Source: Alphaproteobacteria bacterium
GTDB taxonomy: Bacteria; Pseudomonadota; Alphaproteobacteria; Rhizobiales; Aestuariivirgaceae
Assembly (NCBI GenBank): GCA_005884715.1
Contig: VAZZ01000436.1
Location: 1-7,713 of the forward strand
DNA: 7,713 bases
Reading direction: 5' to 3'
The notes beneath the pieces are model-generated. The model worked only from the letters and a program-made list of their open reading frames with translations, made no database searches and was not told the origin of the DNA. Position numbers and translations under genes: made by a program. This document shows positions 1-6,617 of the stretch, piece after piece; within the stretch, counting starts at the first letter, position 1; each line of letters starts with the position of its first letter.

Positions 1-1340
1 ACGAGTTCATAGACATCTTCCTTGGCGCCAACATCAATTCCACGCGTCGGATGATCGAGGATGAGGATCCGCACGCCGGCGATGCGCCATTTGGCGAGGA
101 CAACCTTCTGCTGATTGCCGCCGGAGAGGCTTCCCACCATGGTGGCGGTCGATGGCGTCTTGATGTTGAGGCGCTTGATCCAGTCCCTGGCGATCGAGCG
201 CTCGGCGTCGAAGCGGATGACGCCGCGCGAAACGAACTTGGGCAGAGCGGCCAGCGTCATATTCTCGGCAACGCTGAAAGCCGCGATCTGGCCCTCGATC
301 TTGCGCTCGCTGGGCAACAGCCCGATGCCCTTCTTCGTCGCATCATGGGCTGCACCGAAATGGACTTCATTGCCGTTAACCTTGAGGGTTCCACGATCGG
401 CGGCCGCATGGCCAGCAAGACAGCGGGCGAGATCCTCGCGGCCTGAACCTATGACACCGGCGATGCCGATGATCTCGCCCTCATGCAAGGGGAAGGTGAT
501 ATTGGCGAAGGCGCCGTCCTTGCCGAGGCCCGTGCATTCGAGGACGACCGTCTTTGCTGGCATGGCCTGGCGGGCTTCGCGGTAATATTCATGATGCAGC
601 TGGCGCCCAACCATATGCTGATGCAGGGTCTTGACCGTCGCGTCCTTGGCCTGGAGCTCATGTACGATCCTGCCGTCCCGCATGACATAGACGCGGTCGG
701 CGATTTCGAGCACTTCTTCAATCCGGTGCGAGATGAAGACGATGGAGGCGCGCTGCTTCAGGTCCTTGACAATCTCGAAGAGGAGATCGACTTCCTTGCG
801 CTCGAGCACCGATGTTGGCTCATCGAGTAGGATCGTAATATCGCCCTTTATGCGGCTGTCGAGGGAGAGCGCCTTGGCGATCTCGACCATCTGGCGGTCG
901 GCGAAAGTGAGATCGGCGCAGCGTGTGCCCGGATGGCAGTCGAGGCGCACTTTCTTCAATTCCGCCGCCGCCGCGTCATTCATGCGCGACTTCGAAATGA
1001 GACCGTAGCGCACAAATTCCTCCTCACGGCCAAGAAAGATGTTCTCTGCGACGGTAAGCGTCGGCAATATGGACTGCTCCTGGAAAACCATGGCGATGCC
1101 GGCATCGAAGGCGCGCCTGGGCGATGCGATCCTGATCGGCCGGCCATTGACGAGCACCTCTCCTTTATCCGGCTGATAAATGCCGTTCAGTACCTTGAGG
1201 AGGGAGGATTTGCCGGCGCCATTCTCGCCGATGAGGCCCACGACCTCACCCTTGTTGATGGCGAAGGACACATTGTCGAGCGCCTTCACGCCCGGAAAGG
1301 ACTTGGAGATGCCGCGGACTTCGAGGACAGGCTGCATCAT
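1..1340 (-). CDS. CUT2-type sugar ABC importer, tandem ATPase subunit (RbsA/MglA-like), 3' end cut by window
   Basis: This is the cytoplasmic ATPase that powers import of a monosaccharide-like substrate through the permease encoded just upstream. I translated 446 residues. The family is about 500 long, so roughly 50 C-terminal residues lie outside the window. The first nucleotide-binding domain shows Walker A GENGAGKS (38-45), Q-loop Gln87, a degenerate signature LTFAD (144-148) followed by RQMVEIAKAL, Walker B ILLDEPTS with Glu174, and the switch His205. The second shows the atypical P-loop GVIGSGRED (295-303) usual for this family, the PSERKIEG element (342-349), signature LSGGN (405-409) and ILILDHPTRGIDVGAK, where His430 sits at the usual catalytic Glu. 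Two ATG codons stand in tandem at 1340 and 1337. The first overlaps the permease stop as ATGA, which suggests translational coupling. The family is certain; the substrate is unknown. Confidence 0.95.
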   Translation of the reverse strand, partial: MMQPVLEVRGISKSFPGVKALDNVSFAINKGEVVGLIGENGAGKSSLLKVLNGIYQPDKGEVLVNGRPIRIASPRRAFDAGIAMVFQEQSILPTLTVAENIFLGREEEFVRYGLISKSRMNDAAAAELKKVRLDCHPGTRCADLTFADRQMVEIAKALSLDSRIKGDITILLDEPTSVLERKEVDLLFEIVKDLKQRASIVFISHRIEEVLEIADRVYVMRDGRIVHELQAKDATVKTLHQHMVGRQLHHEYYREARQAMPAKTVVLECTGLGKDGAFANITFPLHEGEIIGIAGVIGSGREDLARCLAGHAAADRGTLKVNGNEVHFGAAHDATKKGIGLLPSERKIEGQIAAFSVAENMTLAALPKFVSRGVIRFDAERSIARDWIKRLNIKTPSTATMVGSLSGGNQQKVVLAKWRIAGVRILILDHPTRGIDVGAKEDVYEL

Positions 1341-2311
1341 TTCACCACATCGAGGCGCGAGCGGTCGAGGGCAAGCGCCACGGCGGTGATGATCAGAAGG
1401 CCCTGGACGCCCTGCTGCACATAGGGTTCGATGCCCATGAGCACGAGGCCGTTGGCCAGCACGACGACGATCAATACGCCGATGACCGAGTTGAGAACCG
1501 AACCGACGCCGCCCGAAAGTGCCGTCCCGCCGACGACGACTGCCGTTATCGTGGTGAACAGGCGGCCCTGGCTGATCAGCGCGTGACCCTGGCCGAATTG
1601 CGCGGCCGACAGCACGCCGCCCAAGCCATAAAACAGCCCGGCGACGGTGAAGATCACGATGCGCGTGCGCTCGATCGGAATGCCGGCATGGCGCGCCGTC
1701 ATTTCATCGGTACCAATAGCATAGAGCCAGCGGCCGAGGCGGGTGCGCTCCTGGATGACATAGGCAATGGCGACTGAAGCGGCGGCGATCCACACGGCCA
1801 TCGGGATTCCGCCGATGCGGCCGAGCGACAGAAAGCGGAAGGTCTGGTCGGATATGCGCACCGTATCGCCGCCGAGCACCGCCATGGCGATGCCGACGCC
1901 GGCAAAGCCGACACCCAGCGTTGTCATGAAGGAGGGCGTCCTGAGCTTCACATGCAGCATACCGTTGAGTAATCCCATGGCGCCGCCGGTGATGACCGCG
2001 ATCGGCACGGCGAGAAGCCCGATGGTGTAAGGGGTGATGTCATTGGCGACGAGGAGGCTTGCGATCACGGCCGTCAAGGCGACAATGCCCTCGACCGAGA
2101 GATCGATGCTGCCCATCAGAATGATGAACGTGGCGCCCATGCCAAGAATAAGAGGAATGGAAGCCGAATTGAGCAGGCGAATGAAGTTGCCAAGGGTGAG
2201 GAAATTGCTGTTGAACAGGCTGATGAGAATGCAAAGCGCCAACAGCACCGCCAGCGGCGCCCATTTTCGCCACTGCGCCAGAGCGTTGCCATTAATCGCA
2301 ACAGATCTCAT
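1337..2311 (-). CDS. CUT2-type sugar ABC importer, inner-membrane permease (RbsC-like)
   Basis: This is a polytopic permease that forms the channel of the importer, probably as a homodimer. I start it at ATG 2311, giving 324 residues, which matches the RbsC family at about 320. A GGGAGAGG Shine-Dalgarno lies 4 nt upstream. The open frame extends further upstream, but that extension would overlap the binding-protein gene and has no family character. Visible features are a first membrane helix around 18-33, the family motif MGSIDLSVEG (66-75), several further hydrophobic segments, the cytoplasmic coupling loop LYAIGTDEMTARHAGI (196-211) thought to contact the ATPase, and the C-terminal GGTALSGGVGS (261-271) with a following helix. 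It lies downstream of the binding-protein gene, separated by a hairpin, and overlaps the ATPase start by 4 nt. Substrate unknown. Confidence 0.95.
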   Translation of the reverse strand: MRSVAINGNALAQWRKWAPLAVLLALCILISLFNSNFLTLGNFIRLLNSASIPLILGMGATFIILMGSIDLSVEGIVALTAVIASLLVANDITPYTIGLLAVPIAVITGGAMGLLNGMLHVKLRTPSFMTTLGVGFAGVGIAMAVLGGDTVRISDQTFRFLSLGRIGGIPMAVWIAAASVAIAYVIQERTRLGRWLYAIGTDEMTARHAGIPIERTRIVIFTVAGLFYGLGGVLSAAQFGQGHALISQGRLFTTITAVVVGGTALSGGVGSVLNSVIGVLIVVVLANGLVLMGIEPYVQQGVQGLLIITAVALALDRSRLDVVK

Positions 2312-2335
2312 GCATCCTCTCCCACGCAAGATGTA

Positions 2336-2367
2336 CCCCTCTCCCATTGTTTCGCAACGGGAGGGGG
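2336..2367 (-). other. Intercistronic mRNA hairpin between binding-protein and permease genes
   Basis: Read on the minus strand, CTCCCGTTG (2363-2355) pairs with CAATGGGAG (2349-2341) around a CGAAA loop: nine pairs, one of them G-U. The stem continues outward as CCCC (2367-2364) with GGGG (2339-2336) across a single bulged A at 2340, making 13 pairs in all. No U-run follows, so it does not look like a full terminator. It lies 33 nt after the binding-protein stop and ends 24 nt before the permease ATG. The permease Shine-Dalgarno is outside it. Such hairpins are known in importer operons, where they protect the upstream mRNA or reduce read-through so that the binding protein is made in excess. 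That role here is inferred. Confidence 0.75.
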
Positions 2368-2400
2368 AAATGACTGGAGGGCTTGCCGCGTGCAGCGGTA

Positions 2401-3495
2401 TCAACTGCGACATTGGATCTGGCCCGTCGATTTTCCCCACAAATCGGCGAAATCCGTCTTGGGTGGGTTGTTCTTATAGTTGGCGACGGTGTCCTTGGTC
2501 ACGATTATGCCGGTGCCGTAGAATTCGCGGTGTTCCTTCGGCTCCTTGGTGATGTCGATCTTGCCGGTAACATGGGCATAGGGAATGGCGAGGCCCATGC
2601 CGCCCGTCCAGAGCGGATCCCACGCGACGGTGCCGGCGAACTCGCCGGCTTCGATCGCCTTCACGGCCGCATCTATGCCGTCGATGCCGACAACCGGAAC
2701 CTTGCCGGCAAGCCCGTTCTGGCGCAGTGCCTCGAGTGCTCCCATGCCCATGCCGTCATTGGCGGCGAACACGCCTTTGACCTCATCACCAAAGCGCGTG
2801 ATCCAGGCCTGGGTGATGTCGAAGGCTTTCTGCTCGTTCCAGTCGGCAGGCTGGAAGTCGAGCAGCTTCACCTTCCCATTGGTCTTGGCGATGGCGTTGT
2901 CGAGACCGAGCTTGCGTTCGATGGCGGGCACGTTGGAGAGGATGCCGCCCAGCGCTACGATGCCGCCCTCACCGCCAAAGGCGGCGAAGAGCGCATTGGC
3001 GATCGCTTCCGCCGTCGGCACGCCGTCGAAGGACATATGAGCCACATAGTTCGGATCGAAATCCCATGGGTGGAGATCATCGGGCTTGTTCCACTGGGTG
3101 ACGACGAAGCCGCCGGCTTTCTTTACTTCCTCGACGATGACACGCGCATCGGGCGAATCATTGGGATCGACATTGAGGATGAGCTTGCCGCCGGTGCGCT
3201 GGAGCAGGGCCTTGATGTCGGCAATGCCCTTCTCGGAGTTGCCCTCGGTGACGAGCGTCTCATATTTGGCGCCGATGGTCTTGGCGAAGTCCGCACCGCC
3301 CTTGGCGAAGGTCGCGTGATAGGGATTGGCGACGGAGCGCATCGAATTGGCGAGCGTCCAGGTCGTTTCCTGGGCGGTGGCCGGCATCGGGAAAGTGCTT
3401 CCCAGGGCGGCGAGCGCGGTTGCACCCGCCGCTCCCTTCAGCATGGCACGGCGGTTCAGGCGCAGATCAGGCGAATAGGATTTTCCGGCAGCCAT
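2401..3495 (-). CDS. CUT2-type sugar ABC importer, periplasmic substrate-binding protein with Tat-like signal
   Basis: This is the secreted receptor of the importer (Peripla_BP_4/RbsB-like fold), 364 residues. The N-terminus carries the twin-arginine-type motif NRRAMLKG (14-21), a hydrophobic stretch GAAGATALAALG (21-32) and a probable cleavage site PATA|QE after residue 41, so it is likely exported folded by the Tat pathway. The mature part shows family landmarks: ANPYHATFAKGG (56-67) near the first strand, VFAANDGMGMGALEAL (242-257) with the sugar-contacting Asn/Asp, and VPVVGIDGID (266-275). The start ATG at 3495 is preceded by GGGAGGA (3507-3501) 5 nt away. It is the first gene of the leftward operon, with permease and ATPase downstream. 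The C-terminus ends in a Cys-containing tail (QCRS) after a normal-length domain. The exact ligand cannot be deduced. Confidence 0.95.
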   Translation of the reverse strand: MAAGKSYSPDLRLNRRAMLKGAAGATALAALGSTFPMPATAQETTWTLANSMRSVANPYHATFAKGGADFAKTIGAKYETLVTEGNSEKGIADIKALLQRTGGKLILNVDPNDSPDARVIVEEVKKAGGFVVTQWNKPDDLHPWDFDPNYVAHMSFDGVPTAEAIANALFAAFGGEGGIVALGGILSNVPAIERKLGLDNAIAKTNGKVKLLDFQPADWNEQKAFDITQAWITRFGDEVKGVFAANDGMGMGALEALRQNGLAGKVPVVGIDGIDAAVKAIEAGEFAGTVAWDPLWTGGMGLAIPYAHVTGKIDITKEPKEHREFYGTGIIVTKDTVANYKNNPPKTDFADLWGKSTGQIQCRS

Positions 3496-3518
3496 TCTAG
3501 TCCTCCCATTTCTCTACT

Positions 3519-3542
3519 TTACTGCACTAATTAGTTACTGCA
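3519..3542. promoter_or_regulatory. Candidate operator: 10-bp palindrome inside a 16-bp-spaced direct repeat
   Basis: ACTAATTAGT (3526-3535) is a perfect 10-bp palindrome. It is framed by two identical copies of TTACTGCA (3519-3526 and 3535-3542) whose starts are 16 bp apart. The cluster covers the candidate -10 of the importer promoter, so a protein bound here would block importer transcription. The adjacent TetR-family regulator encoded from 3629 is the natural candidate, since TetR-family genes often act on divergent intergenic operators. The assignment is inference. A short A/T-rich palindrome can also occur by chance in promoter DNA. Confidence 0.45.
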
Positions 3543-3559
3543 TTCTAGCCTAGAGTCAA
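3530..3559 (-). promoter_or_regulatory. Candidate sigma-70-type promoter of the ABC importer operon
   Basis: On the minus strand, TTGACT (3559-3554; 5 of 6 to the -35 consensus) is followed after 18 nt by ACTAAT (3535-3530; 4 of 6 to TATAAT). Transcription would begin near 3523, leaving a leader of about 28 nt that contains the GGGAGGA ribosome site before the ATG at 3495. This is a consensus match by eye with no experimental support, but the geometry fits the gene start well. The -10 element lies inside the palindrome at 3526-3535. Confidence 0.5.
3544..3554. repeat. Short perfect inverted repeat TCTAG-C-CTAGA in the divergent control region
   Basis: This is an 11-bp inverted repeat with a single central base, sitting in the spacer of the candidate importer promoter next to its -35 box. 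A second short inverted pair, GAGTC (3553-3557) and GACTC (3563-3567), follows at once. These may be additional regulator half-sites. The arms are only 5 bp each, so the functional claim is weak. Confidence 0.3.
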
Positions 3560-3628
3560 GGCGACTCCTGCGGACCTTGAAATCGGCCATGCAGCCAAAG
3601 AGATCCTTTTAAATACAGGATGTTAGAT

Positions 3629-4300
3629 ATGAATACGGCCTCTGCCACCGAACTTGCTCCAATACGGAAATCCACGCCGAGGGCGCGTGACGCGGATCTG
3701 ACCAGGAAGCGGATACTGGCAGCGGCGACGGCGGAATTCGGGCGCAAGGGGCTGGGCGGTGCCAGGGTCGATGAGATCGCGCGGCGCTCGAGATCCAACC
3801 AGCGCATGATCTATCATTATTTCGGCAGCAAGGAATTGCTGTTCACGGCAGTGCTCGAGGCGGCCTATTCGGATATCCGTGCGGCCGAGCAGAAGCTAAA
3901 TCTCGACGCGCTCGGTCCGACCGAGGCGATCGCGACGCTGGTGCGCTTCACCTGGAACTACTATCTCGAACATCCCAAGTTCCTTTCGCTCGTCAACAGC
4001 GCCAACCTGCATCGCGCGAGGCATCTCAAGGGCTCGCAGACGGTACGCGAGGTTATGGGCAAATTCGTCCAGATGGTGAAGGCGATCCTCGATCGCGGCG
4101 CGGCGATGGGCGAATTCCGCGAGGGGATCGATCCGGTACAGCTCAACATCACGATCGCCGCCATCGGTTACTACTATCTCACCAATCGTTTCACCGGCTC
4201 GATCATCTATGACCGCGACCTGATGGCGCCCGACAATCTCGATCAGCGTCTCGCCTTCAATCTCGAAACGATCCTGCGTCTGGTGCGGAGAGAGTCATGA
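3629..4300 (+). CDS. TetR/AcrR-family transcriptional regulator
   Basis: This is a DNA-binding repressor-type protein of 223 residues. The N-terminal TetR_N domain runs from about 24 to 72, with TRKRILAAATAEFGRKG (25-41) as helix 1 and VDEIARRSRSNQRMIYHYFGSKELLF (47-72) as the helix-turn-helix, ending in the classic YHYFGSKE. The remainder is an all-helical ligand-binding and dimerisation domain containing HPKFLSLVNSANLHRARHLK. I chose ATG 3629 because AGGA (3617-3620) lies 8 nt upstream. An in-frame ATG at 3620 would add three residues but has no ribosome site. The stop overlaps the acyl-CoA dehydrogenase start as ATGA, so it is probably translationally coupled in one operon. It likely senses a CoA ester or related metabolite and controls its own operon, possibly also the divergent importer (inference). 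Confidence 0.93.
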   Translation: MNTASATELAPIRKSTPRARDADLTRKRILAAATAEFGRKGLGGARVDEIARRSRSNQRMIYHYFGSKELLFTAVLEAAYSDIRAAEQKLNLDALGPTEAIATLVRFTWNYYLEHPKFLSLVNSANLHRARHLKGSQTVREVMGKFVQMVKAILDRGAAMGEFREGIDPVQLNITIAAIGYYYLTNRFTGSIIYDRDLMAPDNLDQRLAFNLETILRLVRRES

Positions 4301-5445
4301 TCCCGATTCCGAAGCATCCGCCGGATATTTATGTGCAGATCCGCGAGACGGCGCGACGCTTTGCCGAGGGTCGGATACGCCCTCGCGCGGGCGAGCTCGA
4401 TGAAAGCGAAGCCTTTCCCGCCGACATCTATGGTGAAATGGCGGAGCTCGGCCTGTTCGGCATCACGGTGCCGGATGACTATGGCGGCGCCGGGCTCGAT
4501 ACGCTTTCCTATGCCCTGGTGATGGAGGAATTGTCGCGCGGCTATGCCTCGATCGCCGATCAATGCGGGCTCATCGAACTGATCGGCACGCTTCTGTCGG
4601 TGCATGGCAATGAGAGGCAGCGCGGACTGTATCTGGCTGACGCGCTCAGCGCCCGCAAGCGGGTTGCCTATTGCATCACCGAAGCCGAGGCCGGCACCGA
4701 CGTTTCCGGTATCAGGACGACGGCTGAGCGCGACGGATCGGGCTTCAGGCTTTCCGGCACCAAGATGTGGATTCACAATGCGCCCGTTGCCGATTTCGCC
4801 TACGTGCTGGCGCGCACCGATGCCGCCCTCGGCAATCGCGGCATGTCCATCTTCATCGTCGATCTCGACCAGAATGGTGTGGCGCGCGGCAAGAAAGAAA
4901 AGAAAATGGGCCAGCGCGCCTCGCCGGTGGGAGCGCTGCATTTCGATGAGGTCAGGCTTAGCGCAGATGCGCTGCTGGGACCGCTCAATCGCGGCTTCCA
5001 CATCATGATGAGCGCGCTCGACAAGGGGCGTATCGGTATCGCGGCACTCGCCATCGGCATCGCGCAAGCGGGGCTCGAGGCCGCACTCGATTATGCCAAA
5101 ACGCGAAAGCAGTTCGGCAAGCCGATCGCGGAGAACCAGGGCCTGCAATGGATGCTGGCCGACATGCAGAAGGACATCACGGCCGGCCGTTCTCTGGTCC
5201 ATCGTGCCGCCATGACCATGGACGGAGGGTTTCCCGCCACGATGGATTGCGCCATCGCCAAATGCTTCGCCGGCGACACGGCCGTCCAGCATACCGCCAA
5301 TGCCGTGCAGATCTTCGGCGGCTCGGGCTATATCCGCGGCTTCGAAGTGGAGCGGCTCTATCGCGACGCCAAGATCACCCAGATCTATGAAGGCACCAAC
5401 CAGATCCAGCGCACCATCATTGCGCGCGAATTGCTCAAGGCCTGA
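4297..5445 (+). CDS. Acyl-CoA dehydrogenase (FAD-dependent)
   Basis: This flavoenzyme oxidises an acyl-CoA to the trans-2-enoyl-CoA and passes electrons to ETF. It has 382 residues, the normal length. Domain order is N-terminal helical (about 10-120), beta barrel with the FAD-contacting CITEAEAGTDVSG (126-138) and GTKMWIHNAP (154-163), then C-terminal helical with DKGRIGIAALAIG (242-254), RKQFGKPIAENQGLQWMLAD (270-289) and QIFGGSGYIRGFEVERLYRD (338-357). The signature IYEGTNQIQR (363-372) places the catalytic base at Glu365, the position used by short-chain, glutaryl-type and similar dehydrogenases rather than by isovaleryl- or long-chain enzymes. The ATG overlaps the TetR stop. A MaoC hydratase gene follows after 2 nt, so the enoyl-CoA product may be hydrated by it. 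Chain length and substrate cannot be set by eye. Confidence 0.95.
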   Translation: MIPIPKHPPDIYVQIRETARRFAEGRIRPRAGELDESEAFPADIYGEMAELGLFGITVPDDYGGAGLDTLSYALVMEELSRGYASIADQCGLIELIGTLLSVHGNERQRGLYLADALSARKRVAYCITEAEAGTDVSGIRTTAERDGSGFRLSGTKMWIHNAPVADFAYVLARTDAALGNRGMSIFIVDLDQNGVARGKKEKKMGQRASPVGALHFDEVRLSADALLGPLNRGFHIMMSALDKGRIGIAALAIGIAQAGLEAALDYAKTRKQFGKPIAENQGLQWMLADMQKDITAGRSLVHRAAMTMDGGFPATMDCAIAKCFAGDTAVQHTANAVQIFGGSGYIRGFEVERLYRDAKITQIYEGTNQIQRTIIARELLKA

Positions 5446-5447
5446 CA

Positions 5448-5888
5448 ATGGCGACCGGACTTCACACTTCTGTCGGACAGCGCGTCTCCTTCAGCAAGAC
5501 CGTGTCGGAGAGCGATGTCTATCTGTTCGCCGGCATCACCGGCGATTTCGCGCCCAATCATGTCGATGAGCAGTTCATGCGGCAGACGCAGTATGGCCGC
5601 CGGATTGCGCATGGGGCTTTACTGGTCGGATATATGTCAAGAGCGTCGACGATGATCGTCGAGAAAATGGCGGGAGAGGGTGCTGCGCTCTATCCCGTCT
5701 CGCTCGGTTATGACCGGGTCCGCTTCCTCAAGGCGGTCTTCATCGGCGATACGATCACGGTCACCTATGTCGTCACCGGCTGCGACAGCGATAGGAACCG
5801 GACCACCGCCAACATCGAAGTCACGAATGAGGGCGGCGAGGTGGTGGCCGTTGCGACCCACATCATGAAGTGGTTGCCGACAGGCTAG
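5448..5888 (+). CDS. MaoC-like (R)-specific enoyl-CoA hydratase
   Basis: This is a hot-dog-fold protein of 146 residues, close to PhaJ-type hydratases that turn trans-2-enoyl-CoA into (R)-3-hydroxyacyl-CoA. The hydratase motif is visible as FAGITGDFAPNHVD (27-40), with probable catalytic Asp33 and His38, followed by GRRIAHGALLVG (50-61). The usual N/P-I-H is here PNHVD, still with Asp and His correctly spaced. The ATG at 5448 comes 2 nt after the dehydrogenase stop, with AAGG 7 nt upstream of it, so the two are one transcription unit. Together they would carry out two consecutive steps on the same acyl-CoA (inferred). Alternatives in the family include mesaconyl-CoA or related hydratases and non-catalytic MaoC proteins. 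Confidence 0.9.
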   Translation: MATGLHTSVGQRVSFSKTVSESDVYLFAGITGDFAPNHVDEQFMRQTQYGRRIAHGALLVGYMSRASTMIVEKMAGEGAALYPVSLGYDRVRFLKAVFIGDTITVTYVVTGCDSDRNRTTANIEVTNEGGEVVAVATHIMKWLPTG

Positions 5889-5997
5889 ATGCCCAACTAC
5901 TTGAATTGGCGTTCAAAATCATGTGACGCCAGGTGATGAGCGCTTGTCGCAGGTGCTATAGGCTGGCGAGCCGAATCCCCGTAGCTGTGTCGCCCCC

Positions 5998-6601
5998 ATG
6001 TTCCCCCGCACCTCCAACATCCCTGAAAGTGCTCCAGACGCCCTGTTGCGCCAGGCGGATGTCGCAGCCGAAAAATTCGTGGCCGTCATTCGCATGCTGG
6101 TTGCCCTGGCGTTGTTTCTGGCGGTCAAATTCGCCTTTTCGCGGGGACCGATGCCGGACGTCGGTATTGTCGAAGCCCGCATGGGGCGAGGATTGTCATC
6201 GGCATCCTGTTCCTGACCGGCGCGCTCACCTATGCCTTGCTCTATTTCGGATTCTGGTCGCGCTGGATCGCCTATGTCACGGTGACGATCGACATCCTGG
6301 CCATCGGCCTCTCTCTGACCGGCGATCTTGTCGAGGCGGGCCTGCCGGGACGCTTCGCCGCGGCGTTGCCGGCAGCGGTCCAGATCTACAGCCTGGCGCT
6401 CATGCTCACGTTGCTGGGCGATACGGTCAATGTCGCCAACCGCCTGGAGCAGGCGACGAAAATCCATGACATGCCGCGCTCATCGCCTCGGCCAATACGG
6501 TGACGGAGACCGGCGAGAACCGGTCGCAGTGGCGCGATCTCGGCCATGCCGAACTCAGGGGCAGGGCCGAACCTCTCCATATAGTGGGCTTTTCCGGCTG
6601 A
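5998..6601 (+). pseudogene. Remnant of a membrane-bound class III adenylate/guanylate cyclase (internal deletion, two frameshifts)
   Basis: Three pieces in three frames line up as one broken gene. Frame 1 from ATG 5998 gives a leader and a membrane helix (AEKFVAVIRMLVALALFLAV). Near 6184-6192 the sense passes to frame 3, which continues with hydrophobic segments such as IVIGILFLTGALTYALLYFG and then jumps straight into GDTVNVANRLEQATK (about 6417-6461), the conserved end of the cyclase catalytic domain with its Asn-xxx-Arg pair. Near 6461-6473 it passes to frame 2, giving ALIASANTVTETGENRSQWR and a normal-looking C-terminus ending at TGA 6599-6601. The catalytic core with the metal-binding aspartates is missing, presumably deleted at about 6410-6417. 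No activity is expected. Each piece is typical of the family; the reconstruction is mine. Confidence 0.8.
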
Positions 6602-6617
6602 GACGTTACCCCGCGCT

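Noticed and set aside
51..1424. Several plus-strand open frames (for example 51-446, 483-830, 933-1424) over the ATPase gene
   Set aside because: The minus strand encodes a continuous tandem ABC ATPase with all motifs in order; these are shadow frames.
2383..3534. 383-residue open frame on the plus strand across the substrate-binding protein gene
   Set aside because: It is antisense to the recognised binding protein, has no family motifs, and its composition is typical of a reverse-frame shadow.
3577..3615. Promoter for the TetR operon using TTGAAA (3577-3582) and TTAAAT (3609-3614)
   Set aside because: The spacing of 26 nt is far too long, and no other pair with normal spacing is convincing, so the TetR promoter is not assigned.
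4243..5448. 401-residue open frame on the minus strand opposite the acyl-CoA dehydrogenase
   Set aside because: It lies wholly antisense to a clearly real gene with full family motifs, has no recognisable domain, and is the usual long shadow frame of GC-rich coding DNA.
5907..5931. Possible terminator after the MaoC gene (TGGCGT ... ACGCCA)
   Set aside because: Only 6 bp of stem around a 13-nt loop with no T-run after it, too weak to call.
5919..6467. 182-residue minus-strand open frame across the cyclase remnant
   Set aside because: It is rich in Arg, Gln and Asp with no domain, whereas the plus strand shows membrane and cyclase motifs.
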